A stretch of DNA of 64,000 nt from Owenia fusiformis (Eukaryota; Annelida; Polychaeta; Sabellida; Oweniidae). The notes under the pieces are model-generated. The model saw only the letters and a list, made by a program, of their open reading frames with translations, searched no databases and was not told the origin of the DNA. How positions within the stretch are numbered: position 1 is the stretch's first letter; each line of letters opens with the position of its first letter. Where the stretch lies: positions 1,043,621 to 1,107,620 of the forward strand of contig CAIIXF020000003.1 of the NCBI GenBank assembly GCA_903813345.2, read 5' to 3'. A program made the translations under genes and the position numbers. Below, piece by piece: positions 32,060 through 44,199 of the stretch.

Positions 32060-34600
32060 ATCTAAGTGTATCCTTGAATTTATAATTTCCATATTATTTG
32101 TGATACTGGATTAAACAACAGATTAAACATTAATATAAGTTGTTATCATACATATTAATCATGGGATTTTACATAGTGCAAATCTGGGCATTCTTTATCC
32201 CTCCCATAAATGCTCGGGTGAAGTAACATGGTGAAGGAATGATTTAAAATCAACTATTGACTATGTTCATCGAAATATGAGGTTGTATTGATTATGTGGT
32301 ATTAAGGTAAAGGGTTAAAGCATCAAAAAGGCAAGACTATTTTTTCTCTGAGGCTATTTGAAGGACCATTTTTATGCTAAACCCGAGCTAAGAGACCTCG
32401 AACAACTTAAGACCAGCATCCAAACAGAAATCAAAACATTCCACCAGAAATATCAAATGTGATGAACAATGTAGTAGTAAGGACGCAGACTGTCATCGAA
32501 ATATGAGGTTGTATTGATTATGTGGTATTAAGGTAAAGGGTTAAAGCATCAAAGGCAAGACTAAAATAAAAATGGTGTATTGGGGAGAAAATGTTCATGT
32601 TTTGGCTACATGACCATGCAAAAAAAGTCTGAAAATATTGATTGGTTTGTCTATGCTATTGATATACTTTTGGGTACATTTTTTGAGACACCCTATATAC
32701 TTAGGCTGTCTTCGGAAACTAAATCCGCGATATTTGACCCCTGATACTAAGATATCGACAGTGTTCTAAAATCGGGAGCGAGAGCACACGAGAAGATTAA
32801 TTCGTCGATATGTCGTGTCTACGTTGATATCGAAACCGTGGTTCACAGCTCCGGTAAATAAAGTTGATGAAAAAGTTCCCAAGAAAATCAAAGAATCAAA
32901 ACCGTCCGGTCTTTCGGAATTTATCTGATATTAACATTAATTAATTACTTTTCGAACCTATACTTTTTTTTCAAGTCCCATTGTTAAATACTGAATTATT
33001 ACCGTGGTGTGGCGAGGATTTGTGCGAGAATAATCGAGGAAAACAAACCAGAAAATGCTTTCTCTCCCGTCTTGATCGTCAGCCATTTTTGTTATTGTTT
33101 ATGTGACAAAGTTGCAATTGGGCTTATTTTATAATTAACTATGATCTAATATATTTGTGTTCAGCTTGGAAAAAGTAAGGTTACATTAACTTTGGATTGA
33201 ATTGATTTATCGTTGTTGATTCTGGCACCATTTGGGTTGTTATTATATCAGTTGTGTTTCAATCAACATCTACCGATTAACATAGCGATTTGTAAGCATT
33301 AAAACATTTCTAAAATCAACATAACACAAAAACTTGATACAAGAGCTGATGGTGCTTCTGGATACTTCTTTAATGTAACCAATAGTAATGAGAAAAGCTT
33401 CAGGGGTTGGGCCTAGCGACTTTTGACGTGGGATAAATTATAACCTAAATGTAAAGAATTGTAATCTTTGATTAATGATGTGGTGATATGTTTTAATATT
33501 TTCCGGATGCAACATTACATTTTGACAGAAGAAAATCAACAAAGAAATATGAATTATTGATGGTGTGTTCCAGTGCTAATTATCCAATTATCAATATTTA
33601 GAGGACATATATTCTATATCATTATACAAATATAATCTTTATATAATTGTGAAAACTATTCTGTAATTTTTAGCATTTGAATGCTTAAAAAGGTGTATTT
33701 TTTGGACTTAATTACTTAATAACTTAAATGAGAGCGGTGAATAGTTCACTTGCATGACGTCATACAAACTCTGCTCCATGTAAACCCTTAATTCTTGTAA
33801 TCACAAATTATCAACAAAAATGAGATTTATGGGAAACCTTCGACCTTTTTCTAAACAATGTAGGCAGAAATCTATAATATTTATATTTATATCTAGAGAA
33901 TTATTTCACACATATTTTCGGCCAATTTTTATTAATGATTATTTTTGAGATTTGATTGGACAAGACCTCTTATTTTGGCTCTGCCTACCTCTAAATTTGG
34001 GAATAAAAGAGGCAATTTTACATTAAATCTTCGGAACCTCGTTGCATGGACTGGAGTCAGACAAAAACTTTGGAACTTTGGATTTTTACAAATAAATAGA
34101 ATTTCACACAAACTTGGTTTCGCATTTTTGCGATGAGATAGGAGACATTCAAATCCATCACATTTATATCAATATGTTAATTAAGGACCATATTTGGTGA
34201 CAAGTTTCTTTGCGGAAAGCCCGGGAAATGTAGTTTAAATTATTAATGAATGAAAAGTTCTCAAAGAAATTGTAATCAGATTTACGTTGACCAATGGGGA
34301 AGCGGTCTTTTAAAATGATGCAATTACCCGCGTAATTAAAGGCCAATGAGAGAATGCCCAATTATGATGACGTTTTGCTAATATAATCTTTGACTAGTTC
34401 ACATATACCTTTCTGTGTCATAGTTGTACAGGCTAAATTTCTGGTTTAACTTAAGTGCCATCTTTACTCTTACAAGTCTTCTCTGGAAAACAAGTAGGCA
34501 TAATACAATTTTTAGAAACAAAATAAGCTAAGTGAAACACAAAAGTAAATACTTCTAGCTTCTTAGTATTAATAAACTATAAAAATACCGAATGGCGATG
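32060..34600. other. Non-coding stretch with a 70-bp direct duplication
   Basis: CATCGAAATATGAGGTTGTA and the following ~70 bp occur twice, at about 32,267 and 32,493. A mariner-like terminus (GAGACACCCTATATAC) lies near 32,686. No supported gene. Confidence 0.5.
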
Positions 34601-34639
34601 AACTACATATAAACATTAAAAAAATATTTTTTGAAGGAA

Positions 34640-34818
34640 AAGAATATCAGTATCAACATAATCAGTAAGAGTTCCAAACCTAGTGCATCTTCCTCCAATT
34701 GAATTAAATCTGACACATTGTATTTGATTTTTATGATAAAACTGAGAACTGTTTCATATTCAGCAGCAATATGAAAAATTCCCTCTTGAACAGAGGTGCC
34801 ATCAGAAATGACATTCAT
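34640..34818 (-). CDS. Candidate short exon, unknown
   Basis: Reads MNVISDGTSVQEGIFHIAAE, then YETVLSFIIKIKYNVSDLIQ, then LEEDALGLELLLI. An ACAG acceptor lies just upstream of the ATG. Helical; no family recognised. Confidence 0.25.
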
Positions 34819-35338
34819 GGTTTATCACCTGTAATCTTACCTCTATCTTTTCATAGCCGTTTGACAGTTGGGTTTAAGTCATAATAGGAGTATGGATTGA
34901 TTGATTGATTATGGACAGATCTGTAAAAATCAGGAAGTGATGCAACTCTGGTGGGATTTGATTCCTCATTGTCACCATCTCTCAATATCACTTGTTGAAT
35001 CACCTGTTCTGTAACTTGATTTGATCTTGTGAAGTGTTGGAACAGTGATATCCCAGTTCCATGGAATGAGGAACTGGCTGTTGTTGATGATTAAATATGG
35101 TCAATGTTGTCCACTGCTGCAGTAGTAAAAACAGATTTATGCATCTGTACTTGGATAGTTTCAAAATGTTGGCACATTTCATTTGTAAGAGAACTAAGGA
35201 TTTCCTGAACTCTTGAATAAGACACATTCTGGTGGATGGTTCATACAGTAAGACAAGTAGCGTGGTGATAGTTACATGTATACAGGGTTTGGATTTGGCC
35301 AAATAACTCCAACTGGAACGTCCCATATGTTGGGGTCA

Positions 35339-35550
35339 TCAAAGTAACGTACGGCAGCTGGGGTCATCAAAGTCATGTACGGCAGCTGGGGGAGTATTGT
35401 TATTGACTGGCCGTATTTCGTTCTGCAATAACTGATCCCTCAAACCCCTAATCATTTGATTTGCCGATCTCTGCGTTTCCTCTAATCTCATCAAGGGTCT
35501 TTCTGTGTCTCTGGTCATTTCCTCGATCTGCTCGGACACACTGTTTTTCA
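35339..35550 (-). CDS. Candidate coiled-coil exon
   Basis: After AAAAACAG the frame reads SVSEQIEEMTRDTERPLMRL, then EETQRSANQMIRGLRDQLLQ, then NEIRPVNNNTPPAAVHDFDD. Heptad-like and charged, reminiscent of a coiled coil in a Gag-like or structural protein. The end carries a 34-bp tandem duplication (TGACTTTGATGACCCCAGCT). Confidence 0.3.
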
Positions 35551-35989
35551 GAGTTTAAAAACTACTACTTATTTTCTCTACATGGGAACTAGACTCTTCC
35601 TGACTTGGGATATTTGGACAATGTTCCCTTTAACCACCCTTCCATCAGTGACGATATCATAGTAGAGCTTGATGTTGACCCTGGAAGAACATGGCCATAT
35701 ACCTATTACCAGGATAACAGTGACAATCAATACATAAATAGAGGAATGCTGTTTTAAATATATCAGTGTTCTATTGAAGTCTAGTAAGAAATCAGCGACA
35801 GCTATAGGGGATCTATCAATTGTGAAAAGAAATTTGTTCTCAATCAGCGCTCTGCTTGAAGTCTCATCAGAGATCAGTCTATAGTTAGTTGAAGGGGACC
35901 TGTCAGTACAGCTCCTGTAACCAAAGGTGGAGCTGAAGGAGCGGAAGCCTCCCAACCCCTGCCAGAAATTCTTTCAAAATCATGCAGTT

Positions 35990-36380
35990 TTTCCCTCACA
36001 AAAAAATTCTTTGACAAACATAAGCTTGCCATTGTATAAGTCACAAAAGTAGACTGTCTAAATCCTTCATAATTTACAAATTCAGGCAAAATTCTATTAA
36101 TAATCTTTGGCATTGTCTTTAATTTGAAGTTCATATGCCTCTGCCAGAGCATTATTTGAGGTCTTTTGAATTTCACGAGGAATGTCTAGCATGTGAGGTA
36201 AATAAAACATTAAATTCAGGACATCAGTTATTTGATCGTGAAATGTTTGGAATCTGGTTACACAATAAAATGAAAAAGGCTTCATTTTATTATAGAATAT
36301 AAAATGTGGAGAATGTTTTGGACCATGCCAGATCTGGTCCAATTCATCCTGCCAGATCTGGTCCAATTCATCCTGCAATT
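35990..36380 (-). CDS. Two overlapping coding-like frames, unknown
   Basis: One frame reads FSFYCVTRFQTFHDQITDVL, then NLMFYLPHMLDIPREIQK, then NNALAEAYELQIKDNAKD and stops. The next reads NRILPEFVNYEGFRQSTF, then VTYTMASLCLSKNFFVREKL. They abut near 36,100 and may be one frameshifted coding segment. A 26-bp tandem duplication (GCCAGATCTGGTCCAATTCA) lies at 36,327-36,377. No family recognised. Confidence 0.3.
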
Positions 36381-36399
36381 GTGCATCATTATAGAAAGC

Positions 36400-37550
36400 A
36401 AGACTTGTTGTTATAGGCGATCAGCCTGGGGGGTTGGTCGGTACCAAATCAGGGGAATAATGGCCATGGTGATTTTTGGGAAGGTGTACACCCCTAGAGT
36501 AAGATAATATGTGATAGCATTGCAGAAGTGGCAGCTAAATGGGTGTTATCACCCATTTTTCAAAATGGCTGCGGCTGCGCTTGCTACCAAATGAAAGAAG
36601 TTTATGTAAGCATACTGAGAGGCAAAATCAGTAATTTAAGGGTCTAATTCTGGGTTTTAGGGATTACCGATTCGATTTATGCCTAAATCCAAGTCATCAA
36701 AACATTAATTCAAATGAAAATCCAAGATGGCCGCCAATTTTGGTTCAAAAACAAATATGTAACTAATGATACAAGCTAAAAACGTTTCAAAATGATTTTG
36801 AAGAGTTTTAGAAGAGGTTTTCAAGTCTAAGGATTTTATTCATTTCTAAATCTATGTCATCAAAGGATTCCTCTTTTCCGTCTTCTTCTTACCATCTCTC
36901 ACACTCACCTTCCTACTTTCTCCATCCCCACAGTGTGTCAGACTCCCAATGATAGTAGTTTAACCATTAAATAACTACATTTTTCTTCCTCGTAAAGCAA
37001 TTTTTAAATCATTTTCATGCAGAGCAAAGTTGGTGAGATTTAGAATTTAAAAATACTAGTTGGTTTATCTTAAAAACTTACTTGACTACACCTTGTGAAC
37101 TCACAGTCAAAACTGAAATGTGTGTCTTGAACATGGCATTTTGCTGCCTTTCTTTAAGAACTGTATCCACCTTAAGGTAGATTTCTTGTCCTTCTATAAT
37201 TTTTTAAATAATTATTCAATTGATAAGGCATGCACATATGAACATTTGTGGAACTTTGTTACATAATCCATTTTGCAAGAATGTGTTAAACACCATAAAA
37301 ACATTATAAGGAAAATAAAATGATTTTCTTACAGATGATTTACTTACAGATGATTTACCTTATTACTTATATTATTGCTGGAGTTTGTTCTACATAATGA
37401 TTTTTTCCAAAATTTGTGTTAAAGATGTGCTTATGTTTTATTCCAAGGGACAATATATTTCAGTAGGGCCTGAAGAAAATACATATAATTTGTTTTATGG
37501 TTGTTTGTTTGTCCAGGAAATGAGACTGGGGATGAACCCTTGTGCCAGGG
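36400..37550. other. Non-coding stretch
   Basis: No coding-like run beyond chance. A TTACAGATGATTTAC doublet is present at about 37,330. Confidence 0.45.
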
Positions 37551-37559
37551 TAAATGATT

Positions 37560-37695
37560 AGCCATTCTTTTCTTTTTGATGAGGTGAATGATAAAGCACC
37601 CCAAGTAGACAGTCTATCTTGTCTATTTTCCTGATAGTGTCAACAGCCATTAAGCCTTCTTCATACAATTTTGTTACGAGGGCAAGTGATGATGA
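37560..37695 (-). CDS. Candidate short exon, unknown
   Basis: Reads SLALVTKLYEEGLMAVDTIR, then KIDKIDCLLGVLYHSPHQ, then stops. Helical and protein-like. Edges unresolved, family unknown. Confidence 0.25.
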
Positions 37696-38004
37696 TATGA
37701 TAATAAATAATCATTTTTACACAAAATAATGCATTGAGTCATCCTTGGTACCCAAAAGGTCCAGTTCTTCGGCATCTTGCTTTACTGCAGTTTTGAGTCA
37801 CAAGCTAAGAGCATAGAGCATCTGTTCTCTTAGATCTAAAGTAATCTGCCATAGTTTAATATTTTAAAGCTCATCTTAAAAGTAATTGCTTTAATTAGTG
37901 ACAAGATTAAACTAAACATTTTAAAATGCTCTAATTAATCTAAGTATGACAGTAAATTTTAAATGCTTATTTTATAGCCTAATCTAAACATAAATTACTT
38001 TTAC

Positions 38005-38320
38005 ACTTTCAAATTTCTAATTTCATGATGTGCATTGTCACCTATTTTGTCACACATTTTATAGTCTATTGAAGTAGATAAAAGCAATATATAAAACACA
38101 ATTTCTTACTGACTAAAAACTATGAGGTCCTTGTAACTGATTGATCAACAGGCAACTGTTTCTACAAATTTCTAATTTTATGATGTGTATTGTCACACAA
38201 TTTCTCACGTATTTTATAGGTAATTGTAGAAGATAAAAGCAATAGATAAAAAGCAATTTCTTACTGACTAAGAACAACGAGGTCCTTATAACTGATTGGT
38301 CAACAGGCAAATATGTCTAT
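38005..38320. repeat. Approximately 152-bp tandem duplication
   Basis: Two diverged units share TTTCTAATTT(C/T)ATGATGTG, AAAGCAATA(T/G)ATAAAA and AATTTCTTACTGACTAA-AAC. Similar AT-rich motifs continue to about 38,450. Confidence 0.8.
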
Positions 38321-38729
38321 AAACCTTAATTATAAACTTGCTTCAATTAGTGACAAGATTAAACTATTAAACTTTTAAAATGCACTAATTAATGTATGTA
38401 TGCTTATTTTATAGCCTAATTTCTACCTAATTTTATAGCCAATTCTAAACATATTTACACTTATTTATGAACTGTCCAAAACCTGTCCAAAATATTGTTT
38501 TATCTCATCAGTCTCTTTTGGGGTCCAATTCTTCCTGGTACATTTTGGAGTCATTTTTGGTGTTGGTAGATCATCAGCTACAAAATCCCTTGGTTGTGAT
38601 GATATGAATTATTATATGTTTTCAATTGTCGAAGAAAACATGTTTTCAAAATGGCCTAAAACCCATTACTGTCTATTTTTTCTGTGGTTTATGGCACTAA
38701 TTTTTTGGACAATTAATGATGACAATTGG

Positions 38730-38975
38730 ATTCAAACATCATCTCCCTGTATCATGTCTTAAAGAACTAAGCACTGACTCACATACATTACAATGCACAA
38801 CATTTGAATGCCTAATGAATTTCTTCCATGCAGCGATATGTAATGTGCACAATGGCACATTCGTATCTACTAAAACTTGATGAAAACACTTTTGAAAATC
38901 ATCATAAGATTGAATTGTATGAAATCTAAAATTCTGCACGGGGAAAAGTGAAATTTTGTGGTACAAGTATGGACA
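38730..38975 (-). CDS. Candidate terminal exon, unknown
   Basis: The frame reads YHKISLFPVQNFRFHTIQSY, then DDFQKCFHQVLVDTNVPLCT, then LHIAAWKKFIRHSNVVHCNV and stops. Natural composition with several Cys and His. No family recognised. Confidence 0.3.
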
Positions 38976-39204
38976 ACAATGAAATTCTTGCTTAAATCAA
39001 TAATTTTCTCCACAAAATAAACAATTCTTGAAATCCACTCATACTGGTTTATTCAGTGATAATAATGGACAACTACAGTTTGATGCAATGTTAATTATCA
39101 ATATTATATATATATTGTATATAAAATGAGCTCATATACCTGTCTAGATGCAGCAACACAAGACGCCATCTTAATCTTAACCCATTTGCCAACTTCAAAT
39201 TTGG

Positions 39205-39360
39205 TTTGGTTTCAGCACTTGGTTTCTAGTGGAGTGATGGGGCCAATATTTGCAGAGCCCCCTCCAGTGGCGTTTCTCTCTTTGCGTTGTGATCTCTCAC
39301 AACGCACATCCTCTGAGCTGTAGTGCCGCCACTTATCCTTCACCTACATTGGAAGCAGAC
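39205..39360 (-). pseudogene. Myb/SANT-like (Harbinger-associated) exon, copy 1
   Basis: After CCAATGTAG the frame reads VKDKWRHYSSEDVRCERSQR, then KERNATGGGSANIGPITP, then LETKC and stops. V-K-x-K-W-x-x-x, a basic stretch, then T-G-G-G is the end of the Myb/SANT-like DNA-binding domain found in Harbinger companion proteins and related MSANTD-type genes. A second copy lies 3.9 kb away in the same orientation. Only the C-terminal half of the domain is seen. Confidence 0.5.
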
Positions 39361-39490
39361 ATAGGTGAGTAAAATATTTCATTACATATCTATACCGGTT
39401 ACATCTCAGCATTGGCGTCGGAAGGGGGAGGGCGTTGGGGGCGATTCCCCCTTTTTTCCCAGATGTTTTAGATTTGAAACCGAGCCTAGA
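39238..39490. repeat. Segmental direct duplication, copy A
   Basis: About 250 bp, from GAGCCCCCTCCAGTGGCGTT to CCGAGCCTAGAATTGAA, matches 43,064-43,316 with a few substitutions and small indels. It includes the Myb/SANT-like exon and a C/G-rich block (TTGGCGTCGGAAGGGGGAGG). Confidence 0.85.
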
Positions 39491-39589
39491 ATTGAACAAA
39501 AGAAAGAAAAGGCTACCCGAACGGGGTATTAAATCCGCCAAAGCAGATACAATAAAAGGTATTTATTTGGCATTTATTGTATTTCATAT

Positions 39590-39785
39590 ATACTCAATTA
39601 TTCACCATAGGTGTCACAAAATGATTTAGAGTATACTCGGTAGAGTATCGATGTTGATTGCGATGAGTTGTTGAATTGAAGGGTTGACGGGGTTGTTGAT
39701 CTGAATGGGCAGGCTGGAGCTCGCTGATTTTTGTGTAAGTTGTTTTTTGAAGAAATTTTTTCTGCAGTTTTAAAAGTGGTTCCAA
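39590..39785 (-). pseudogene. Diverged copy of the coiled-coil/kinase exon segment
   Basis: Reads LEPLLKLQKKFLQKTTYTKI, then SELQPAHSDQQPRQPFNS. K-I-S-E-L-Q-P-x-x-S-D-Q-Q is shared with the exon at 49 kb, in the region just before its kinase domain. No kinase motif follows here, so it is a truncated relic of a related gene. Confidence 0.5.
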
Positions 39786-39799
39786 AGTTGTGTTACTTG

Positions 39800-40690
39800 C
39801 TTTACCTCATATCGGGATGCAGTTTTGCAAATGAGAGTTGATTAATGAATAATATAGTGTTAAAAGAGTTTTTAAACTGAAAAGATGTCTTGTTTTGAAA
39901 AGTATTCCCAGGGATTTTGAAATTTTGAGAGTGATCTTTTGTATATGATCTTTCCAATTGAGATATGAGATCTCCAGTTAACTTCTGCTAGGGGAGACTC
40001 AAAATTTGATATTATCATGCTATTATTTTTCTAAAGAGCTGTTTATCATGTTTCCATTTTCCTTCCATGATATTTGTATGAACCCCTTTATCTCTCATTT
40101 GGCCATGTTTTTATCTGCCATTAAGTTATTCTTGTGGATGAGGATGAATGAGAAATTGGTGAACTAATAGGCACTGGGGGTCTTGGCTGTATCAAAATTG
40201 TAAGATTGTCAAGTTTCCAATATTGCTCAGTGGGGATAGCAATTGGATGTAGCAGATGGTGTTTTAAGCCATTCACTCTCGCCAGGGATGTTTGTCTCCA
40301 AATTTTATTCAATATTATTTAGTGTTACCTGTGATCACAAATTTTCCAACTAGGGGGCCCTTCTCAAACAAATACTTCTCCAACTCAATCAACACAAACT
40401 TGTTGTCTTCTGGTTGAAACTATGGATATGCATATATAAAAAGCCAAAATGAAAGTGAAATGTGAGTACTATATCATGTTGATCTAGGTTAGTTTAGGCC
40501 TGGCTAGCTGTTATTTTTTATTAATATTATCTGTGGCCAAAAACACCCCCAAGTGAAGGTAGATGGTTAATGACAAGTAAAACATAGGTAAAGATGGGGA
40601 GGGGGGGGGGCAAAACAAACCATAATAAATGACTATTAACTAAACTTAACTAAGACTCCCTGGCACAGTTGACAGAGGTGCCGCTCTGAA
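39800..40690. other. Non-coding stretch
   Basis: No supported gene. A poly-G run is present at about 40,600. Confidence 0.45.
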
Positions 40691-40697
40691 TACTTAC

Positions 40698-41319
40698 TGT
40701 TTTAGCTTGTGGCTACAAGCCAAATTCTCCCATGAGGCTCTGAGGAGGGCCCCCCCGTCGGTATTAAGATATACTGGGTCCCCCAACACATCATGGAACT
40801 GTAAATGCTCATCGAAAACCCCTTGATGGAAGTGGAATTTGAGGCTGGGGGAAATGAGGTGGTGGATGTGGGTCATAAGGAAGAAATGTGTGGAAAGTAC
40901 TGTGGAATTAAAACGAATCGACTGTTCTAAAGTGTGAAGGTCTTTGTGGGTCTTAGCCCAGCCCCTAGGAAACAGCGATCCAATGGCCACTGTGTTGACT
41001 GATGTATTGTAGGCAATAATGTCTGCCGCCAAGCTTATGATGTTTTCTGTCAATTGACCGTTGAATGATGGGGATGGGGGAGGGGATGAGGGATCAATGG
41101 AAGGGGTGGGGATGTCATTTTCCCCAATTTGGAGGATGACGAGGCTGGCGTCCAAGTGAAGTCTGTTTGATGAGTTTACCACTTTCTGCCTGATACGTGA
41201 AACTGTTGCCCCAGGCCAACCATGTAGTTCAAAATCAAAGCCTGGAAGGGCTGGTGGGGCACTGTTCAAACGTTTAATAAAAGAATGACCCAGGATTGCC
41301 ACTTTGATCGCTGGGTCAG
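40698..41319 (-). CDS. SGNH-hydrolase-like exon
   Basis: A 622-bp exon between an acceptor (GCATGGGCAG) and a near-consensus donor (ACA/GTAAGTA at 40,697). It starts DPAIKVAILGHSFIKRLN. G-H-S (block I Ser), then SLVILQIGENDI (block III, Asn kept) and VYLNTDGGALLRASW near the end give an SGNH/GDSL-type esterase fold. Similar domains occur in retroelement ORFs and stand-alone invertebrate proteins. The catalytic His/Asp of block V is not obvious, and GEND replaces the usual GxND with a Glu. It starts and ends within codons, so other exons must exist; the exon at 41,837-42,082 does not join in phase. Confidence 0.65.
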
Positions 41320-41836
41320 CTGCCCATGCATTATTGTTGTTGAATTAGAAGATTATTTGTTGAAAAAAATGCATGTACTATTTTCAGGCCGCCACATCTA
41401 GGGCAGTGGTGAATCTGGAAGCTAACAAAGGGGTGCAAAAATTCTGCGCTTGGGCAGAAAACATTTAAAGGCCCCTTAACCAAAAATGTGGAAGATCCCC
41501 CTGGACTCGCCAGTGGGGGGAAGGGGGGTGCTCAAAGGTTTCAAATACCAAGACCTAATGGTTTTAAATAATGAAGATACTTTAAATTGTTTAAATTCTG
41601 CTGCTAATTTAACCTATTTATTTAATAGTGCGATACCAGTAAACTTGAAAAGCCAAAATTGATTATCAACCCGTGGACTGTCTCCCGGGGCTGTGTCCTA
41701 ATAGTGCTGTCTCCTAATAGTGCCGTAGCTAGGATTTTCCAAGGGGGGGGGTGCACCAAGGCAAATTTTCTCTGTATGTGAGGCAAATTTTCGAGGCCTA
41801 TGCCTAATAGTCTAAGCTTTGTATATTTACTATTAC

Positions 41837-42082
41837 CGTCTGCCGTCTTGGGGAGTTGATTACAATGGAGCTGAAAACAGCACGATGCATATTTTCTATG
41901 ATTAGTTCCTTTTGTTTGTCTGAATTTAAGGACTCCAATGTCTTGGAACACTTGTCTACTTTATCACTGAGAACTGCTTTATATTGCTTCACACTTTCAT
42001 CGAAAAACTGTTGGCCAAAAGATAGATACGACGACGAGGTTTTATATATATCCTTCAATTTCAACTTCAAAGTGGCTGCCAT
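41837..42082 (-). CDS. Candidate first coding exon, unknown protein
   Basis: The ATG at 42,082 sits in a good context (AAAATGG). It is followed by 82 codons ending in phase 0 at donor ACG/GTAATA. It reads MAATLKLKLKDIYKTSSS, then FGQQFFDESVKQYKAVLS, then DKVDKCSKTLESLNSDKQK and NMHRAVFSSIVINSPRRQT. Soluble and helical, no known domain. This looks like a normal host-gene first exon; the following exon was not identified with confidence. Confidence 0.5.
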
Positions 42083-42409
42083 TTTTACAAATCAAGAATG
42101 CGAATTAGAGATATCTTGATTTGACGAATGCGCCCAAATATTTCATTACACTAGACGAAATACTTGAAATGCGCACAATGAATTCTGGTCTAGCACAGCA
42201 ACCAACAAATCGCCCAGGGATGGAGTGGGTAGGATTGAGGGGATAGGATGGACACGATAGGTCAATAGGATAGTATAGGATTCACAAGAATTTGTGTATT
42301 TGAAAAAACTAAACTCAGTACCCCAGTAAGAAACAGGATATTATATCTCTGCAGAATGAAAAATTGGAAAATTTGGAGTCCTAAGAATAAATTCAAGTAG
42401 CATGTCTTA

Positions 42410-42634
42410 TCATGTCTTATATACATGTTCTTCTTGTTCCTTCCCGTTGATAATGATAGAGACGGCAGCATGGATTTCGATATCATTGATGCCTCTTTTT
42501 GACTTGGTGTCCTGTTTGACCGAGGACGTCACCAGAGCCAGGGCTGCCTCAATCCCCTTTTCCTGAGCCACTCTCAAGAACCAAGCCCAGGACTCTGAGT
42601 CCTGGGTGTCACGCGCTGGAGTGCTCTTTGTCAA
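42410..42634 (-). CDS. Candidate exon, unknown protein
   Basis: An acceptor (TTTTATTCCAG at 42,636-42,635) is followed in phase 0 by LTKSTPARDTQDSESWAWFL, then RVAQEKGIEAALALVTSS, then VKQDTKSKRGINDIEIHAAV and a stop after HVYKT. Plausible terminal or donor-ended exon (CAT/GTATAT). No family recognised. Confidence 0.4.
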   Translation of the reverse strand: MTKSTPARDTQDSESWAWFLRVAQEKGIEAALALVTSSVKQDTKSKRGINDIEIHAAVSIIINGKEQEEHVYKT

Positions 42635-43063
42635 CTGGAATAAAAAAGAAGCAACATATGCGAATGCACTTCACATACAAATCCATGCAAATTAAAGACT
42701 AAGTACATTATGTTAAATTTTGAAAAGAATTGGCGCATATTTAACAAAATAACTGCACCAGTCCTGCTAGTTTTAGAACACCCTGTATACATACAATCAA
42801 TTTGGAAAACACATGCGATGCTCATAGACTTTGCATGGTAATCACATGCATGCAAGCACCATGCAGTGTACATGCAGGCTGTCGGTATAAAATTCTCCTA
42901 TAGATTAATATCCACTCAAGTCCATTCAATTTGCATGGTTATCAATGATTGATTAAAAATTCCTGCTTCATTATACACCAGCTATATGTGAAATGTAAGG
43001 GGGCCTATTTTAAAGATGAAATGGAATGTTAACTATAAATGGTAGAAATGTTTTCGAAATATT

Positions 43064-43316
43064 TGCGGAGCCCCCTCCAGTGGCGTTTCTCTCTTTGCGT
43101 CGTGATCTCTCACGACGCAGACGCACATCCTCGGAGCTGTAGTTCCGCTCATTATCCTTCACCTACATTGGAAGTAGACATATGAGTAAAATATTTCATT
43201 ACATATCTATACAGGTTACATCTCAGCATTGGCGTCGGAAGGGGAGGGAGTTGGGGGCGATTCCCCCTTTCTTTCCCAGATTTTTTATTAGATTTGAAAC
43301 CGAGCTTAGAATTGAA
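43064..43316. repeat. Segmental direct duplication, copy B
   Basis: Partner of 39,238-39,490 in the same orientation. Its Myb/SANT-like exon (about 43,060-43,170, minus) reads VKDNERNYSSEDVRLRRERS, then RRKERNATGGGSANI. The Trp of the K-D-K-W motif is lost, so this copy is more degraded. Confidence 0.8.
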
Positions 43317-43614
43317 AGCTCTATAGCTAATTAAGGTCAAAGTGTAATAATGACAGAAATGATACTATAATCTTTGAATCTTTTCTTTATAATAATAATA
43401 ATTGTCAGTGATCACTTCCCAAGTTTGTTGCTTTTGATCACATACTTACCATTTTGCACCTCCTGGATGATGATATTGAGTATGGCTGAAATGTTCTAAT
43501 GGGCTGTCATGCCATTGGAAAGACATATGCTCCTTCCTTGGTTGACCAAACCAATACAATCCGAACCATGCTATTTCATCTCATCCCATCTCATTTTTTT
43601 TTGTTTACAGAGTT

Positions 43615-44190
43615 CTTATCGGGTATATAATAAAACAAATAGTGACTGCCACATTTTCGGGAAATAGTGTAAAAATTTTCCTCTAGGGAATATCCTGTCC
43701 ACTGACTTGTTCCCTCGGCCTGCAGCCTTGGGAACATTTCAGTGGACAGGATATTCCCTCGGGGAAAATATTTAAGAAATATAGACCAAAGAGCAGGGTT
43801 ACTAGTTTCGAATAACACCCCGCTGGTCTCGGCACAAACGTTTTCTGTACCCCGGACGACTGAAGGGAGTGAGGGGTTCGAAAGCTTTTGTGCCGAGGCC
43901 AGTGGGGTGTTATTCGAAACTAGTAACCCTGTTCTAAGGTCTATATTACGATTCGAACATGAAAACTCACCAAATTGTTTTGAATATTATCATGGTCCGC
44001 CATTACTACCAACCACCGTTATGACGTCACACATTACACATATTAACTGGGTTATTGATCTCGAATATAACCCAGCTGAAGCATTGACTTTGTTTACAGT
44101 TTATAGAAGGTGTGAATAAAGTCATGTTCGAATTTGCACTATTTCCCTCAATGGCAGTCACTATTTGTACAATAATAACCCCATAATTCA
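43615..44190. mobile_element. Foldback MITE with nested palindromes
   Basis: Outer inverted repeats (AATAGTGACTGCCACATTTT at 43,638 and its inverse ending AGTCACTATT near 44,165) enclose two large hairpins. One is TAGGGAATATCCTGTCCACT with its inverse around 43,697-43,765. The other is AGGGTTACTAGTTTCGAATA with its inverse around 43,794-43,935. A third small hairpin around AACTGGGTTATTGATC lies near 44,045. No protein is encoded. Frames overlapping it are by-products of the palindromes. Confidence 0.75.
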
Positions 44191-44199
44191 ATATAATTT

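Noticed and set aside
43742-44119. 125-codon plus frame in the foldback element
   Set aside because: It reads through palindromic arms; the same sequence is mirrored, so the openness is a by-product.
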